Assembly: GCA_938036925.1 (NCBI GenBank)
Contig: CALHVU010000007.1
Span: 1-5,464, forward strand
Direction of reading: 5' to 3'
From: an uncultured Atopobium sp.
GTDB lineage: Bacteria; Actinomycetota; Coriobacteriia; Coriobacteriales; Atopobiaceae
DNA length: 5,464 nt
Numbering within the stretch: position 1 is the stretch's first letter; every line of letters starts with the position of its first letter. The translations under genes and the position numbers were made by a program. Below are positions 1-5,259 of the stretch, in pieces. Under the pieces are notes generated by a model. The model was not told where the DNA came from and ran no database searches. It saw nothing but the letters and a program-made list of their open reading frames with translations.

Positions 1-1
1 T

Positions 2-118
2 GACCACCCAGAGGTCACCGTGTTTAACCCAGGTTCTGTGGGCATTCCAAAGGACGGCACTCATAGCTGCGGAATCTACGAAGACGGAGAGTTTAGGCAC
101 GTCATCCTGGGCGAGTAA
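2..118 (+). CDS. YfcE/MJ0936-type metallophosphoesterase, C-terminal fragment
   Basis: Only the last 38 residues and the TAA stop are inside the window; the gene enters from the left edge. The fragment contains NPGSVGIPKDG followed by an SCGIYEDGEF strand-turn-strand. This matches the C-terminal end of the small calcineurin-like phosphodiesterases of the YfcE/MJ0936 family, where the NPGS loop follows the last metal-binding GHTH motif. That motif and the other metal ligands lie outside the window, so catalytic competence cannot be judged. Family members are cytosolic, metal-dependent phosphodiesterases of about 160-180 residues, active on model substrates, with uncertain physiological targets. 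The gene converges on the zinc-ribbon gene, with a bidirectional terminator 20 bp after its stop. The family call is a recognition from a short segment, but the NPGSV-x-IPK signature is distinctive. Confidence 0.75.
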   Translation, partial: DHPEVTVFNPGSVGIPKDGTHSCGIYEDGEFRHVILGE

Positions 119-137
119 GTCTGTGTTGTCCACACGC

Positions 138-180
138 AAAAAATGGCGAGAAGATCAATCGGTCTTCTCGCCTTATTTTT
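138..180. terminator. bidirectional rho-independent terminator
   Basis: A GGCGAGAAGA arm at 145-154 pairs with TCTTCTCGCC at 163-172. Two further inner pairs (one G-T) leave an AATC tetraloop. The stem is followed on the plus strand by TTATTTTT (173-180). It is preceded by six A's (138-143), which become a U-run on the minus strand. It can therefore stop both the left-hand phosphoesterase transcript and the convergent zinc-ribbon gene. The same 10-bp stem sequence recurs in the hairpin at 5260-5296. Confidence 0.88.
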
Positions 181-210
181 GTCCTTTGACGTGCGGTTTT
201 CTAGTTAGCG

Positions 211-1746
211 TTATTTCCTAGAAAGTGTGTCAGTATTCCAAGTACTGCTCTGAGAGCTGATGGTTACGGTTCTTCCACCGTTGGTGGAAGAGAGGGTGAA
301 CGGCTCGCTTCTGCCACTGACCTGGCCGTTGAAGTCAAGTTCAAGCTTTGACTCGTCACCGGTCCAGGTGCCACGAACTTCTGGCTGACCACCAGTGCGC
401 CAAATGACCGTGCCGTCCTTCTGAATGACAACCTCCATCGGCTTGCCGTCGGTGCCGGTACCGCTATAGGTGCCAACCCACTTTTGGGCCTTCTTGCGGT
501 CTTCCTCGGACTTCTTGTCTTTATCCTTCTGCTCTTGCTCTTTTTTGGTCTTCTCGGCCACGCCAGATTTAAGAGTTTCACCTTTCTTTATCTGGTCAGA
601 TACGCGAGAGTGGTATGAATCATAGGTTGAATTGTTGCCTGTGTCGTCTCCCCAGATAGCCTTCTCGTGCTCAATATCTCCGAGAAGAGCCTGTAGCTCA
701 ACAAGCTTATTTGCCACAGACTTTTGATCCATAGTATTTGCGGTATCTGTGTCGTTGAAGCTGTTTGCGGTTAGTCTGCGCTTGTAGTCGGCCTCAAACC
801 AGTCGCGAATGCTTTTCTGTCGATCAGAGATTGAACTATTCAGAACGTTGATTCCTGTATCGTCACTGCCATTAGGCATACGGAACTGTCCATTCTTCTG
901 ATCAGTCTGAATCTGTTCTTCAATTTCATTGAGCTTCTCGTATTGGTTAAGAAGTTCAACACGACTGCTGTCACTGCGAGGATTAACGCCAACGCTCTCA
1001 ATCTGCTCCTGATAGGTTGCAATGCGCTGCTGGACGGCGCTGCGCTTGGCTGCGTCGTCTTGGTGGGATTGAATAACCCAAGCAATGGCCAGTACACCCA
1101 CAACCAGAACAGCCGCAAGCAGGCCAAATGCCACCTTTCGCAGAGAATCAGAGCCATCTTTAGTCTGTTTACGCTCAACGGAACTTGGTCCGCTTGAAAC
1201 AACGGTGAACTGCGAAGGGTCGAAGTGCGAAATAGCAGTTGAATCAACGTCGTCAGAGGTGAAGACGTCGATGCGATCTGGGTCATTAATGAAAGTTGTA
1301 GGCTCCTCGGCAGAAACGTTGGAGTTTGCGATTACGATAGGGTCTGCGTCAGCATCTGCAACGGAGTCCGAGTCAGCAACAACGGTAGGCGCCTCATCTG
1401 GAGCGATGTAGGAGTCGTCTGCCGATACCTCTAGGAGCGAGGTTTCTGCAGCAGTGGCGTCTTCGTCATCGACTGGATACTCTGCCAGGACAGTTGCCTC
1501 TGGATCAGTTACGGTTTCAGCTGGCTCATCAGCTTCTGCTGGTGCGATGACCTCGGTGGCTGTGGTGGAGTTGTCGGGTGCGGTTTCTGGTGCAGGTTCT
1601 GTAGACTCGGCGAGCACATCGGGTTTCTCGACGTCAGCAGCGTCTGCAACGTTTGCGGCGTCCGCGACGTCAGAAAGCTTCTGTCCGCAGTTGGAACAGA
1701 ACTTTGCGTGCTTGCTAATTTCAGCTCCGCAGTTGGGGCAATTCAT
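211..1746 (-). CDS. zinc-ribbon, single-pass membrane protein of unknown function
   Basis: This 511-residue protein has four parts. (1) Residues 3-20 form an N-terminal zinc ribbon with two CxxC knuckles (C3/C6 and C17/C20). (2) Residues about 25-190 are a low-complexity acidic linker rich in Ala, Asp, Glu, Thr, Val and Pro. (3) Residues 205-225 are one hydrophobic segment flanked on its N side by R203-K204, suggesting a cytoplasmic N terminus. (4) The outer part has charged helical stretches (about 230-285, 340-363 and a Lys/Glu-rich run 395-422) and ends in a compact beta-rich domain (423-511). That domain starts WVGTYSGTG and has a GTW motif, loosely lipocalin-like. Zinc-ribbon plus one-helix proteins are common in Gram-positive envelopes, but I do not recognise a named family. 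The start is supported by AAGGAG (complement of 1754-1759) seven bases before the ATG. It sits 166 bp downstream of asnA and probably has its own promoter. Confidence 0.88.
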   Translation of the reverse strand: MNCPNCGAEISKHAKFCSNCGQKLSDVADAANVADAADVEKPDVLAESTEPAPETAPDNSTTATEVIAPAEADEPAETVTDPEATVLAEYPVDDEDATAAETSLLEVSADDSYIAPDEAPTVVADSDSVADADADPIVIANSNVSAEEPTTFINDPDRIDVFTSDDVDSTAISHFDPSQFTVVSSGPSSVERKQTKDGSDSLRKVAFGLLAAVLVVGVLAIAWVIQSHQDDAAKRSAVQQRIATYQEQIESVGVNPRSDSSRVELLNQYEKLNEIEEQIQTDQKNGQFRMPNGSDDTGINVLNSSISDRQKSIRDWFEADYKRRLTANSFNDTDTANTMDQKSVANKLVELQALLGDIEHEKAIWGDDTGNNSTYDSYHSRVSDQIKKGETLKSGVAEKTKKEQEQKDKDKKSEEDRKKAQKWVGTYSGTGTDGKPMEVVIQKDGTVIWRTGGQPEVRGTWTGDESKLELDFNGQVSGRSEPFTLSSTNGGRTVTISSQSSTWNTDTLSRK

Positions 1747-1804
1747 AGAGTCGCTCCTTAAATCGCCAGTTAGACTCAGTGGCTTTTAATTACACTGGGT
1801 TACT

Positions 1805-1832
1805 ATTGTAGCGTTAACAGGAGAAACGCCAA
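1805..1832 (-). promoter_or_regulatory. candidate sigma-70 promoter for the zinc-ribbon gene
   Basis: On the minus strand, TTGGCG (complement of 1827-1832) is followed after 16 bp by TACAAT (complement of 1805-1810), a good -10 hexamer. Transcription would start near 1798, giving a leader of about 50 nt before the ATG at 1746. This supports independent expression from asnA. The -35 match is weak, so the call rests mainly on the -10 and the position. The rest of the 1747-1912 gap shows only a small CGCGT/ACGCG stem (1861-1878) with no adjacent U-run, so no convincing asnA terminator is visible. Confidence 0.4.
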
Positions 1833-1912
1833 AATGTTTTTAGTTTTGAGGGCGGCTACGCGCGTTTAGTGACACGCGATGTAGATCCGCTTAGCGTGTT
1901 CAGGCCCGCTGC

Positions 1913-2914
1913 TTAGAGCAGAGAAACGCCTGCTTCTGCACAGCAATCTTCGGTCTGCTTGTCCCAGATAGATGCCTGCACCTCTCCGACGTGCGCTTTT
2001 TCTAGCAGCAGCATGCAAAGACGGCTTTGGCCAATGCCGCCGCCAATGGTAAAAGGCAGCTCGCCGTCAATGAGCATCTTGTGGAATGGCAGTTCGAGGC
2101 GGTCTTCGCATCCAGCGATTGCTAGCTGCGACTTAAGCGCCTCAGCGTCAACGCGAATGCCCATACTACTAATCTCAATTGCTGAGTCCAGGGTCTCATC
2201 CCAGAACAGCAGATCACCATTGAGTGACCAGTCGTCGTAATCGGGAGACCTGAAGTCGTGAGGCTGTCCGGAGTTTAGAGCGCCGCCAATACCCACGATA
2301 AAGGTGGTTGGATGCTCGCGAACAAACAGATTTTCTCGCTGCTTGGGCGTTTGAGTGGGGTAGAGGTCCTCAAGCTCCTGCGAGGTTACAAAAGTAACGT
2401 CACGGCTGAGCTGCGTGCTTAGCTGCGGATAGTGCCATTTGAGCTCGTCGAGTGTGCCGCAGATTGCCTCGACAATGCGGCAGACAGCGTCTTCCAGGGT
2501 ATCGGTGTTGCGCTCGCTCTGCGTAATGATGCGCTCCCAGTCCCACTGGTCCACGTAAATGGAGTGCAGGTTATCGGGCTGTTCGTCGCGACGGATAGCG
2601 TTCATGTCGCAGACCAGGCCACGACCAACGGCAAAGTTGTAGCGCCAGAGTGCATAGCGCTTCCATTTTGCGAGCGACTGAACTACCTCGGCGTTCTTGC
2701 CTACGTTTGGCAGGTCAAAGGCAACCGGATGCTCGACACCATTGAGGTTGTCGTTCATGCCGGTAAGCGGGTCAACAATCAGCGGAGCAGTGACGCGCGA
2801 CAGCTTCAGCGCGGCGCACAGCTTGGTCAGAAACACGTTCTTGACCTGCTCAATTGCTTTCTGAGTATCGTAAAGCGAAAGGCTTGAACGGTAGCCCTCT
2901 GGAATCTTGGTCAT
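1913..2914 (-). CDS. asnA: aspartate-ammonia ligase (asparagine synthetase A)
   Basis: The enzyme makes asparagine from aspartate and ammonia with cleavage of ATP to AMP and pyrophosphate, acting in the cytosol. At 333 residues it matches the usual AsnA length of about 330. Family motifs are present in order: SLAKWKR (80-86), the DQWDWER segment (122-128), GIGGALNSGQPHD (208-220), DYDDW (225-229), EISSMGIRV (247-255) and the class-II-synthetase-like GGGIGQSRL (291-299), whose arginine (R298) is the expected ATP-binding motif 3 residue. The fold is related to class II aspartyl/asparaginyl-tRNA synthetases. It is unrelated to the glutamine-dependent AsnB, so the organism relies on free ammonia here. 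The start is supported by AAGGAG (complement of 2920-2925) five bases upstream. It is divergent from dps across a 283-bp spacer. No T-box or obvious promoter was identified in its leader. It appears intact. Confidence 0.97.
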   Translation of the reverse strand: MTKIPEGYRSSLSLYDTQKAIEQVKNVFLTKLCAALKLSRVTAPLIVDPLTGMNDNLNGVEHPVAFDLPNVGKNAEVVQSLAKWKRYALWRYNFAVGRGLVCDMNAIRRDEQPDNLHSIYVDQWDWERIITQSERNTDTLEDAVCRIVEAICGTLDELKWHYPQLSTQLSRDVTFVTSQELEDLYPTQTPKQRENLFVREHPTTFIVGIGGALNSGQPHDFRSPDYDDWSLNGDLLFWDETLDSAIEISSMGIRVDAEALKSQLAIAGCEDRLELPFHKMLIDGELPFTIGGGIGQSRLCMLLLEKAHVGEVQASIWDKQTEDCCAEAGVSLL

Positions 2915-3119
2915 GTGGTCTCCTTGGAAGAGAGCGCGAAAAATTTGATTGCGCTGATTTTGCCTTCTTTCTTTAACCCTTTGGCGAGAAACCCGTGTGA
3001 TTTAACCGTTTTGTCAAAAAGACGAGTGCAGGTCGACTGCAATAGCAAAAATCATGCAGGTTATTGTGGGGTTGCGACTTCAAACATTGCATCCCAAAAA
3101 TTTTTAGAAAGTTTGTATA

Positions 3120-3134
3120 CCTCTCTCAGAGAGG
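3120..3134. promoter_or_regulatory. 15-bp palindrome upstream of dps
   Basis: CCTCTCT (3120-3126), a central C (3127) and AGAGAGG (3128-3134) form a perfect 7-1-7 palindrome. It lies just upstream of the candidate dps -10 and its centre is 32 bp (about three helical turns) from the centre of the larger palindrome at 3145-3173. It could be a regulator site or a short DNA/RNA hairpin. There is no direct evidence for either. Confidence 0.4.
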
Positions 3135-3138
3135 GGAA

Positions 3139-3144
3139 TATAAG
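3139..3144 (+). promoter_or_regulatory. candidate -10 element of the dps promoter
   Basis: TATAAG matches five of six bases of the TATAAT consensus and lies 53 bp before the dps ATG. No good -35 is found at 16-18 bp (the best is GTATAC, 18 bp away), which would suit a promoter needing an activator or an A/T-rich upstream contact. An AAAAATTTTT tract lies at 3096-3105. Start of transcription would fall near 3150, inside the palindrome at 3145-3173. Confidence 0.35.
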
Positions 3145-3173
3145 TATTAAATAGTAATCATTCCTATTTAATA
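3145..3173. promoter_or_regulatory. 29-bp near-perfect palindrome, Fur/PerR-like operator candidate
   Basis: The left arm TATTAAATAGTAAT (3145-3158) and the reverse complement of the right arm (3160-3173) agree at 13 of 14 positions around the central C3159. The core TAGTAATcATTCCTA has the 7-1-7 layout of Fur-family sites, and AAT-N-ATT is the centre shared by published Fur and PerR boxes. The outer bases differ from both consensus sequences. It overlaps the probable transcription start of dps, where a repressor would act. Assignment to Fur or PerR is inference; the palindrome itself is directly visible. Confidence 0.6.
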
Positions 3174-3197
3174 GGAGTCAGATAGAAAGGTTTACCT

Positions 3198-3629
3198 ATG
3201 CTAAACGATAAGCTCAATGTTCTTCTCGCCAACTACGCTGTTGAGGCCCACAAGATTCACAACTTCCATTGGTACGTCAGCGGCCCTTCATTCTATAACG
3301 TCCACACTGACCTCGACGAGGTTTACGGCGCAATGTATGACCAGCTTGATGAGGTTGCCGAGCTCATTCTGATGAACGACGGCTCTCCACTGGGCTCCAT
3401 GGATTCCTTCCTCAAGAACGCAACTCTTTCCGAGGCTGCAGAGGGATTCAAGAATCCACAGGAGATTTACCAGGCCATTCTTGCTGACTATGAGGCAATT
3501 CGTGCACTCGCAACAGAGATCAAGAAGGACGCAGACGCTGAGGACAACTTCCTTGTTTCCGCAGCAATGGACGAGCACATCGCTCTTCTTTCCAAGACCA
3601 TTTGGATGATTAAGCAGTCCAACAAGTAA
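3198..3629 (+). CDS. dps: Dps-family ferritin-like protein (DNA-protecting ferroxidase)
   Basis: Dps proteins form 12-subunit cytosolic shells that oxidise Fe(II), usually with hydrogen peroxide, and store the iron, limiting hydroxyl-radical damage. The 143-residue protein is a short form of the family. The inter-subunit ferroxidase signature is complete: HNFHWYVSGPSF (21-32) gives H24, H36 follows twelve residues later, then D40, D51 and E55. This is the same spacing as in characterised Dps proteins. It lacks a Lys-rich N-terminal tail, so direct DNA binding of the E. coli type is not indicated. Four helices are predicted, with the C-terminal one around 115-138. The start is supported by GAAAGG (3185-3190) seven bases before the ATG. 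It is monocistronic, with a strong terminator downstream and operator-like palindromes upstream. Confidence 0.95.
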   Translation: MLNDKLNVLLANYAVEAHKIHNFHWYVSGPSFYNVHTDLDEVYGAMYDQLDEVAELILMNDGSPLGSMDSFLKNATLSEAAEGFKNPQEIYQAILADYEAIRALATEIKKDADAEDNFLVSAAMDEHIALLSKTIWMIKQSNK

Positions 3630-3699
3630 GTTTGGCAAATACCCAGCCGGTTCAAACGGCCGGCTAAACCTTGTGTTTCTTTCTTTCCCATATGAACTG

Positions 3700-3731
3700 A
3701 AAATGCCGTCGGATTTCCGACGGCATTTTTT
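3700..3731 (+). terminator. rho-independent terminator of dps
   Basis: ATGCCGTCGG (3703-3712) pairs perfectly with CCGACGGCAT (3717-3726) around an ATTT loop. The stem is flanked by A's on the left and a T-run (3726-3731) on the right, so the stem can lengthen with A-T pairs. A weaker AGCCGG/CCGGCT hairpin (3645-3665) sits closer to the dps stop but has no immediate U-run. Confidence 0.92.
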
Positions 3732-3760
3732 GTGGCTGTCTATGGCGTCGTTGAAAAGAC

Positions 3761-3956
3761 TGATCCAAAACCGCAGCAATTATGTGCGTCGCACTGGTGA
3801 ATGCAGATTTTTGGAGCTCGATTAATCCAAAAGTGAACTAATTATGTGTCGAGAAACCCGATTTTGATCCAAAACCCACGTAATTATGTGCCTTTCGGCA
3901 CATAATTACCACGCTTTTGGATTAGTCGGACACATAATTACCCGGGTTTTGGATCA
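3761..3956. repeat. cluster of five 26-bp bipartite repeats (three direct, two inverted)
   Basis: The unit reads T(G/A)ATCCAAAA plus two variable bases, five variable bases, then AATTATGTG, always 26 bp. Direct copies lie at 3761-3786, 3823-3848 and 3865-3890; inverted copies at 3899-3924 and 3931-3956. The ten-base left block varies only at its second base, and the AATTATGTG block is invariant in all five; the middle seven bases are variable. Partial similarity extends outward: a CGAT/CGAC-like flank before several copies and YCGA-like bases after some. The first and last copies give the cluster perfect 12-bp terminal inverted repeats. No flanking target-site duplication was found and no ORF lies inside. 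It fills the gap between the dps terminator and the lipoprotein promoter region. It could be a MITE/REP-type element or an array of protein-binding sites. Confidence 0.85.
3865..3924. other. long hairpin formed by an inverted pair of the 26-bp repeats
   Basis: The third and fourth repeat copies face each other across CCTTTCGG. GTAATTATGTGCC (3880-3892) pairs with GGCACATAATTAC (3897-3909) around a TTTC loop. Beyond a roughly 5 x 5 mismatched internal loop, TGATCCAAAA pairs with TTTTGGATTA with one G-T. There is no U-run after it, so it does not look like a terminator. It may be a cruciform in DNA or a stem in any RNA crossing the region. Confidence 0.7.
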
Positions 3957-4000
3957 ATCGACACTGGAAAATCTACAAGGTGTTCCAGAACTAGGCCAAC

Positions 4001-4018
4001 TGTCCAACATGGTGGACA
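4001..4018. promoter_or_regulatory. TGTCCA-N6-TGGACA dyad, copy 1
   Basis: TGTCCA and TGGACA arms flank ACATGG. With the inner bases counted, 16 of 18 positions are symmetric. It lies 99 bp before the lipoprotein ATG. A poor promoter candidate follows (TTTCAA at 4029-4034, then TGTAGT or TAGTAA near 4051-4058), which would put the dyad just upstream of the -35. The same arms and spacing recur at 4621-4638. A transcription-factor site is an inference. Confidence 0.5.
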
Positions 4019-4117
4019 CATGACCGCATTTCAATGACTACTATCTGCACTGTAGTAAGTGTTCTTGTTCAAAAAGGCGTTTAACAGGCAAAAGACACAT
4101 CAAACATAGGAGGAATT

Positions 4118-4603
4118 ATGTCTTTAACACGTCGCGAGTTCATTTATGCAAGTGCTTCTAGTTTGTTCGCCCTTGGCTTGGTGGGCTGCGGAAACAGCAA
4201 CACCACATCCACATCTACTTCTGATGCACAGAAGGAAGAGCCAAAGAAGTCGGAGGAGAAGCAGCCAGAAAAATATGAGGTAACCATTGGTACGCTTACA
4301 CAGATTACTGATTACAGCGGCAATCCAGCGGCAAAAATCACGTTTAACTTCACAAACAACTCTGACGAGACTGCTGCATTTATAGGTTCGGTACGTGTCG
4401 AAGCATACCAGGATGGGCAGCAGCTTGAAGTCGCGATTTCTAATGATGTTAATTGGGAAAGCACTTCGAAGAAGATCAAGACTGGAACAAGTCTTGAGGT
4501 TGAGCAGGCCTACTCACTTATTAGCGCCTCCGATGTCGAAGTTGAGGTGTATCCGCTCTTTGGTAAGGATAAGCTTGCAGCTCAGACATTTAGTCTGCAG
4601 TAA
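4118..4603 (+). CDS. Tat-type lipoprotein with DUF5067-like domain
   Basis: This 161-residue protein is predicted to be anchored to the outer face of the membrane. The N terminus SLTRREFIYAS carries a twin-arginine motif (R5-R6 with F8). A hydrophobic stretch (about 9-22) and a lipobox LVGC (21-24) follow, so the mature protein would start at lipidated C24. Residues 25-52 are a Ser/Thr-rich then Lys/Glu-rich linker. From about 53 the sequence YEVTIGTLTQ, the NPAAKITFNFTNNSDE segment, VRVEAYQDGQQLE and a late GTSLEVEQAY strand resemble the DUF5067 family: small beta-sandwich, often secreted or lipoprotein domains of unknown function. An excellent AGGAGG (4108-4113) lies four bases before the ATG. 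It is flanked by two copies of the same TGTCCA dyad and ends before a strong terminator. The DUF assignment is from memory of the family pattern. Confidence 0.88.
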   Translation: MSLTRREFIYASASSLFALGLVGCGNSNTTSTSTSDAQKEEPKKSEEKQPEKYEVTIGTLTQITDYSGNPAAKITFNFTNNSDETAAFIGSVRVEAYQDGQQLEVAISNDVNWESTSKKIKTGTSLEVEQAYSLISASDVEVEVYPLFGKDKLAAQTFSLQ

Positions 4604-4620
4604 AGATTTTCAGTTTATAC

Positions 4621-4638
4621 TGTCCAGTTTGATGGACA
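4621..4638. promoter_or_regulatory. TGTCCA-N6-TGGACA dyad, copy 2
   Basis: It has the same TGTCCA and TGGACA arms with a six-base centre (GTTTGA) as at 4001-4018, and ACTGTCCA is shared at the left edge. It starts 18 bp after the lipoprotein stop, before the terminator. A TATACT -10-like hexamer (4616-4621) abuts it, with only a weak TCTGCA -35 16 bp upstream. It could be an operator for the downstream gene, or a small hairpin in the lipoprotein mRNA 3' end. Confidence 0.5.
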
Positions 4639-4644
4639 TGTACT

Positions 4645-4685
4645 ATCCACTTGATAAGGAATACTTCCTATCAAGTGGATTTTTA
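4645..4685 (+). terminator. rho-independent terminator after the lipoprotein gene
   Basis: ATCCACTTGATA (4645-4656) pairs with TATCAAGTGGAT (4669-4680). After one bulged A, GGAA/TTCC extends the stem to about 16 bp with a 3-4 nt loop. A T-run (4680-4684) follows. It lies between the lipoprotein stop and the next gene, so that gene needs its own promoter or read-through. If a promoter near 4616-4621 is used, the same hairpin would act as a leader attenuator. Confidence 0.88.
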
Positions 4686-4705
4686 TATGAAAGGTTCCAA
4701 AGGCG

Positions 4706-5209
4706 ATGTATACCCAAGTGCTCATTTTTGGACGCAGTCTCTATATGAAAGAGTATCTATTTTTTGATGTTGCAACTAGAAAGCTCGTAGTCCGTGAAGT
4801 CAATTCATCAAAATTTAGAGAAGACATGCGTCTGTTTATACCTCTTGAGTTCTCTTTCTCAAAAGATGAGCGAAACGTCTTTAAAGTTGTTGAGAATCTG
4901 TTTTTAGAATCGCAAGAAATTAAATCTAGAGAACTGAAAATTCCGGTGTCTGAGTGTCAAAAAATTAGCAACAAAATTAACCAACTAACAGATCCAATCA
5001 TTAACGGAATGTTAGAAGAGGAGCAGGAGAGAATTTCTGCTGTTAATCACAGACAAGACCTAATACTAGATGAGGGGCTAACTTACAAAGTAGTCTTACG
5101 AGGCAACGCAATGATTCCCTTAGTTTTTGATGAAATAAGGTTTGGGTCAGAATTGCATAAGCTAATTGTGCTGATTGATTTGGCATCAAGAAATATGCCA
5201 ACGTTTTAG
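4706..5209 (+). CDS. A+T-rich orphan hypothetical protein
   Basis: I do not recognise this 167-residue protein. It has no signal peptide, convincing membrane segment or Cys/His metal motif. The N terminus is beta-like (KEYLFFDVATRKLVVREV, about 15-32), the middle is charged and helical (about 50-118, with an EEEQER run near 104-109), and the C terminus is mixed (LTYKVVLRG, then IRFGSELHKLIVLIDLA). The start is uncertain. ATG 4706 has GAAAGG at 4689-4694, eleven bases away. ATG 4745 (Met14, giving MKEYLFF and 154 residues) looks more natural as an N terminus but has no clear ribosome site. G+C in four sampled 60-base lines is about 35%, against 53-57% in single lines from dps and asnA, and codons such as AGA, ATA and TTA are frequent, which suggests horizontal acquisition. 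It follows a strong terminator and ends 6 bp before a minus-strand terminator. Confidence 0.65.
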   Translation: MYTQVLIFGRSLYMKEYLFFDVATRKLVVREVNSSKFREDMRLFIPLEFSFSKDERNVFKVVENLFLESQEIKSRELKIPVSECQKISNKINQLTDPIINGMLEEEQERISAVNHRQDLILDEGLTYKVVLRGNAMIPLVFDEIRFGSELHKLIVLIDLASRNMPTF

Positions 5210-5215
5210 TTCAAT

Positions 5216-5247
5216 AAAAAAGAGGGCTACCACCAGGCAGCCCTCTT
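5216..5247 (-). terminator. rho-independent terminator for the minus-strand cupin gene
   Basis: AAGAGGGCT (5220-5228) pairs with AGCCCTCTT (5239-5247), with two extra inner CC/GG pairs possible. The A-run at 5216-5221 is a U-run on the minus strand. On the plus strand CGCGTTTGCG follows instead of a U-run, so termination of the orphan gene here would be weak. Confidence 0.82.
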
Positions 5248-5259
5248 CGCGTTTGCGCC

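Noticed and set aside
943..1789. Three plus-strand open frames antisense to the zinc-ribbon gene (943-1197, 1085-1411, 1454-1789)
   Set aside because: They are Ser/Ala/Thr-rich mirror images of the biased minus-strand gene, overlap one another and lack ribosome sites.
1861..1878. CGCGT/ACGCG stem downstream of asnA as its terminator
   Set aside because: It has only five pairs with an eight-base loop and no U-run on the minus strand.
3012..3017. Perfect minus-strand TTGACA as an asnA -35
   Set aside because: No acceptable -10 lies 15-19 bp downstream on the minus strand (the position reads GGGTTT), so I do not call a promoter there.
2915..3154. Plus-strand open frame of 79 codons (GTG start) between asnA and dps
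   Set aside because: It has no ribosome site, begins right beside the asnA start codon and its Shine-Dalgarno on the opposite strand, ends within the dps operator palindrome, and resembles no protein; the region is better read as divergent regulatory DNA.
3288..3779. Minus-strand open frame of 163 codons over dps and its terminator
   Set aside because: It runs antisense through a clear dps gene, its terminator and the first repeat copy, has no supported start and no family resemblance.
3761..3956. The repeat cluster as a CRISPR array
   Set aside because: The units are of mixed orientation, unevenly spaced, variable in the middle, and separated by only 6-36 bp; no cas gene is present.
4097..4122. 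Possible sixth degenerate 26-bp repeat over the lipoprotein start
   Set aside because: AATTATGT matches well, but the left half matches only about 6 of 12 bases and the stretch is explained by the ribosome site and start codon.
4638..4748. Small open frame (ATG 4638, 36 codons) whose TGA overlaps the ATG at 4745
   Set aside because: The ATGA overlap looks like translational coupling, but there is no ribosome site and the frame runs straight through a strong terminator hairpin.
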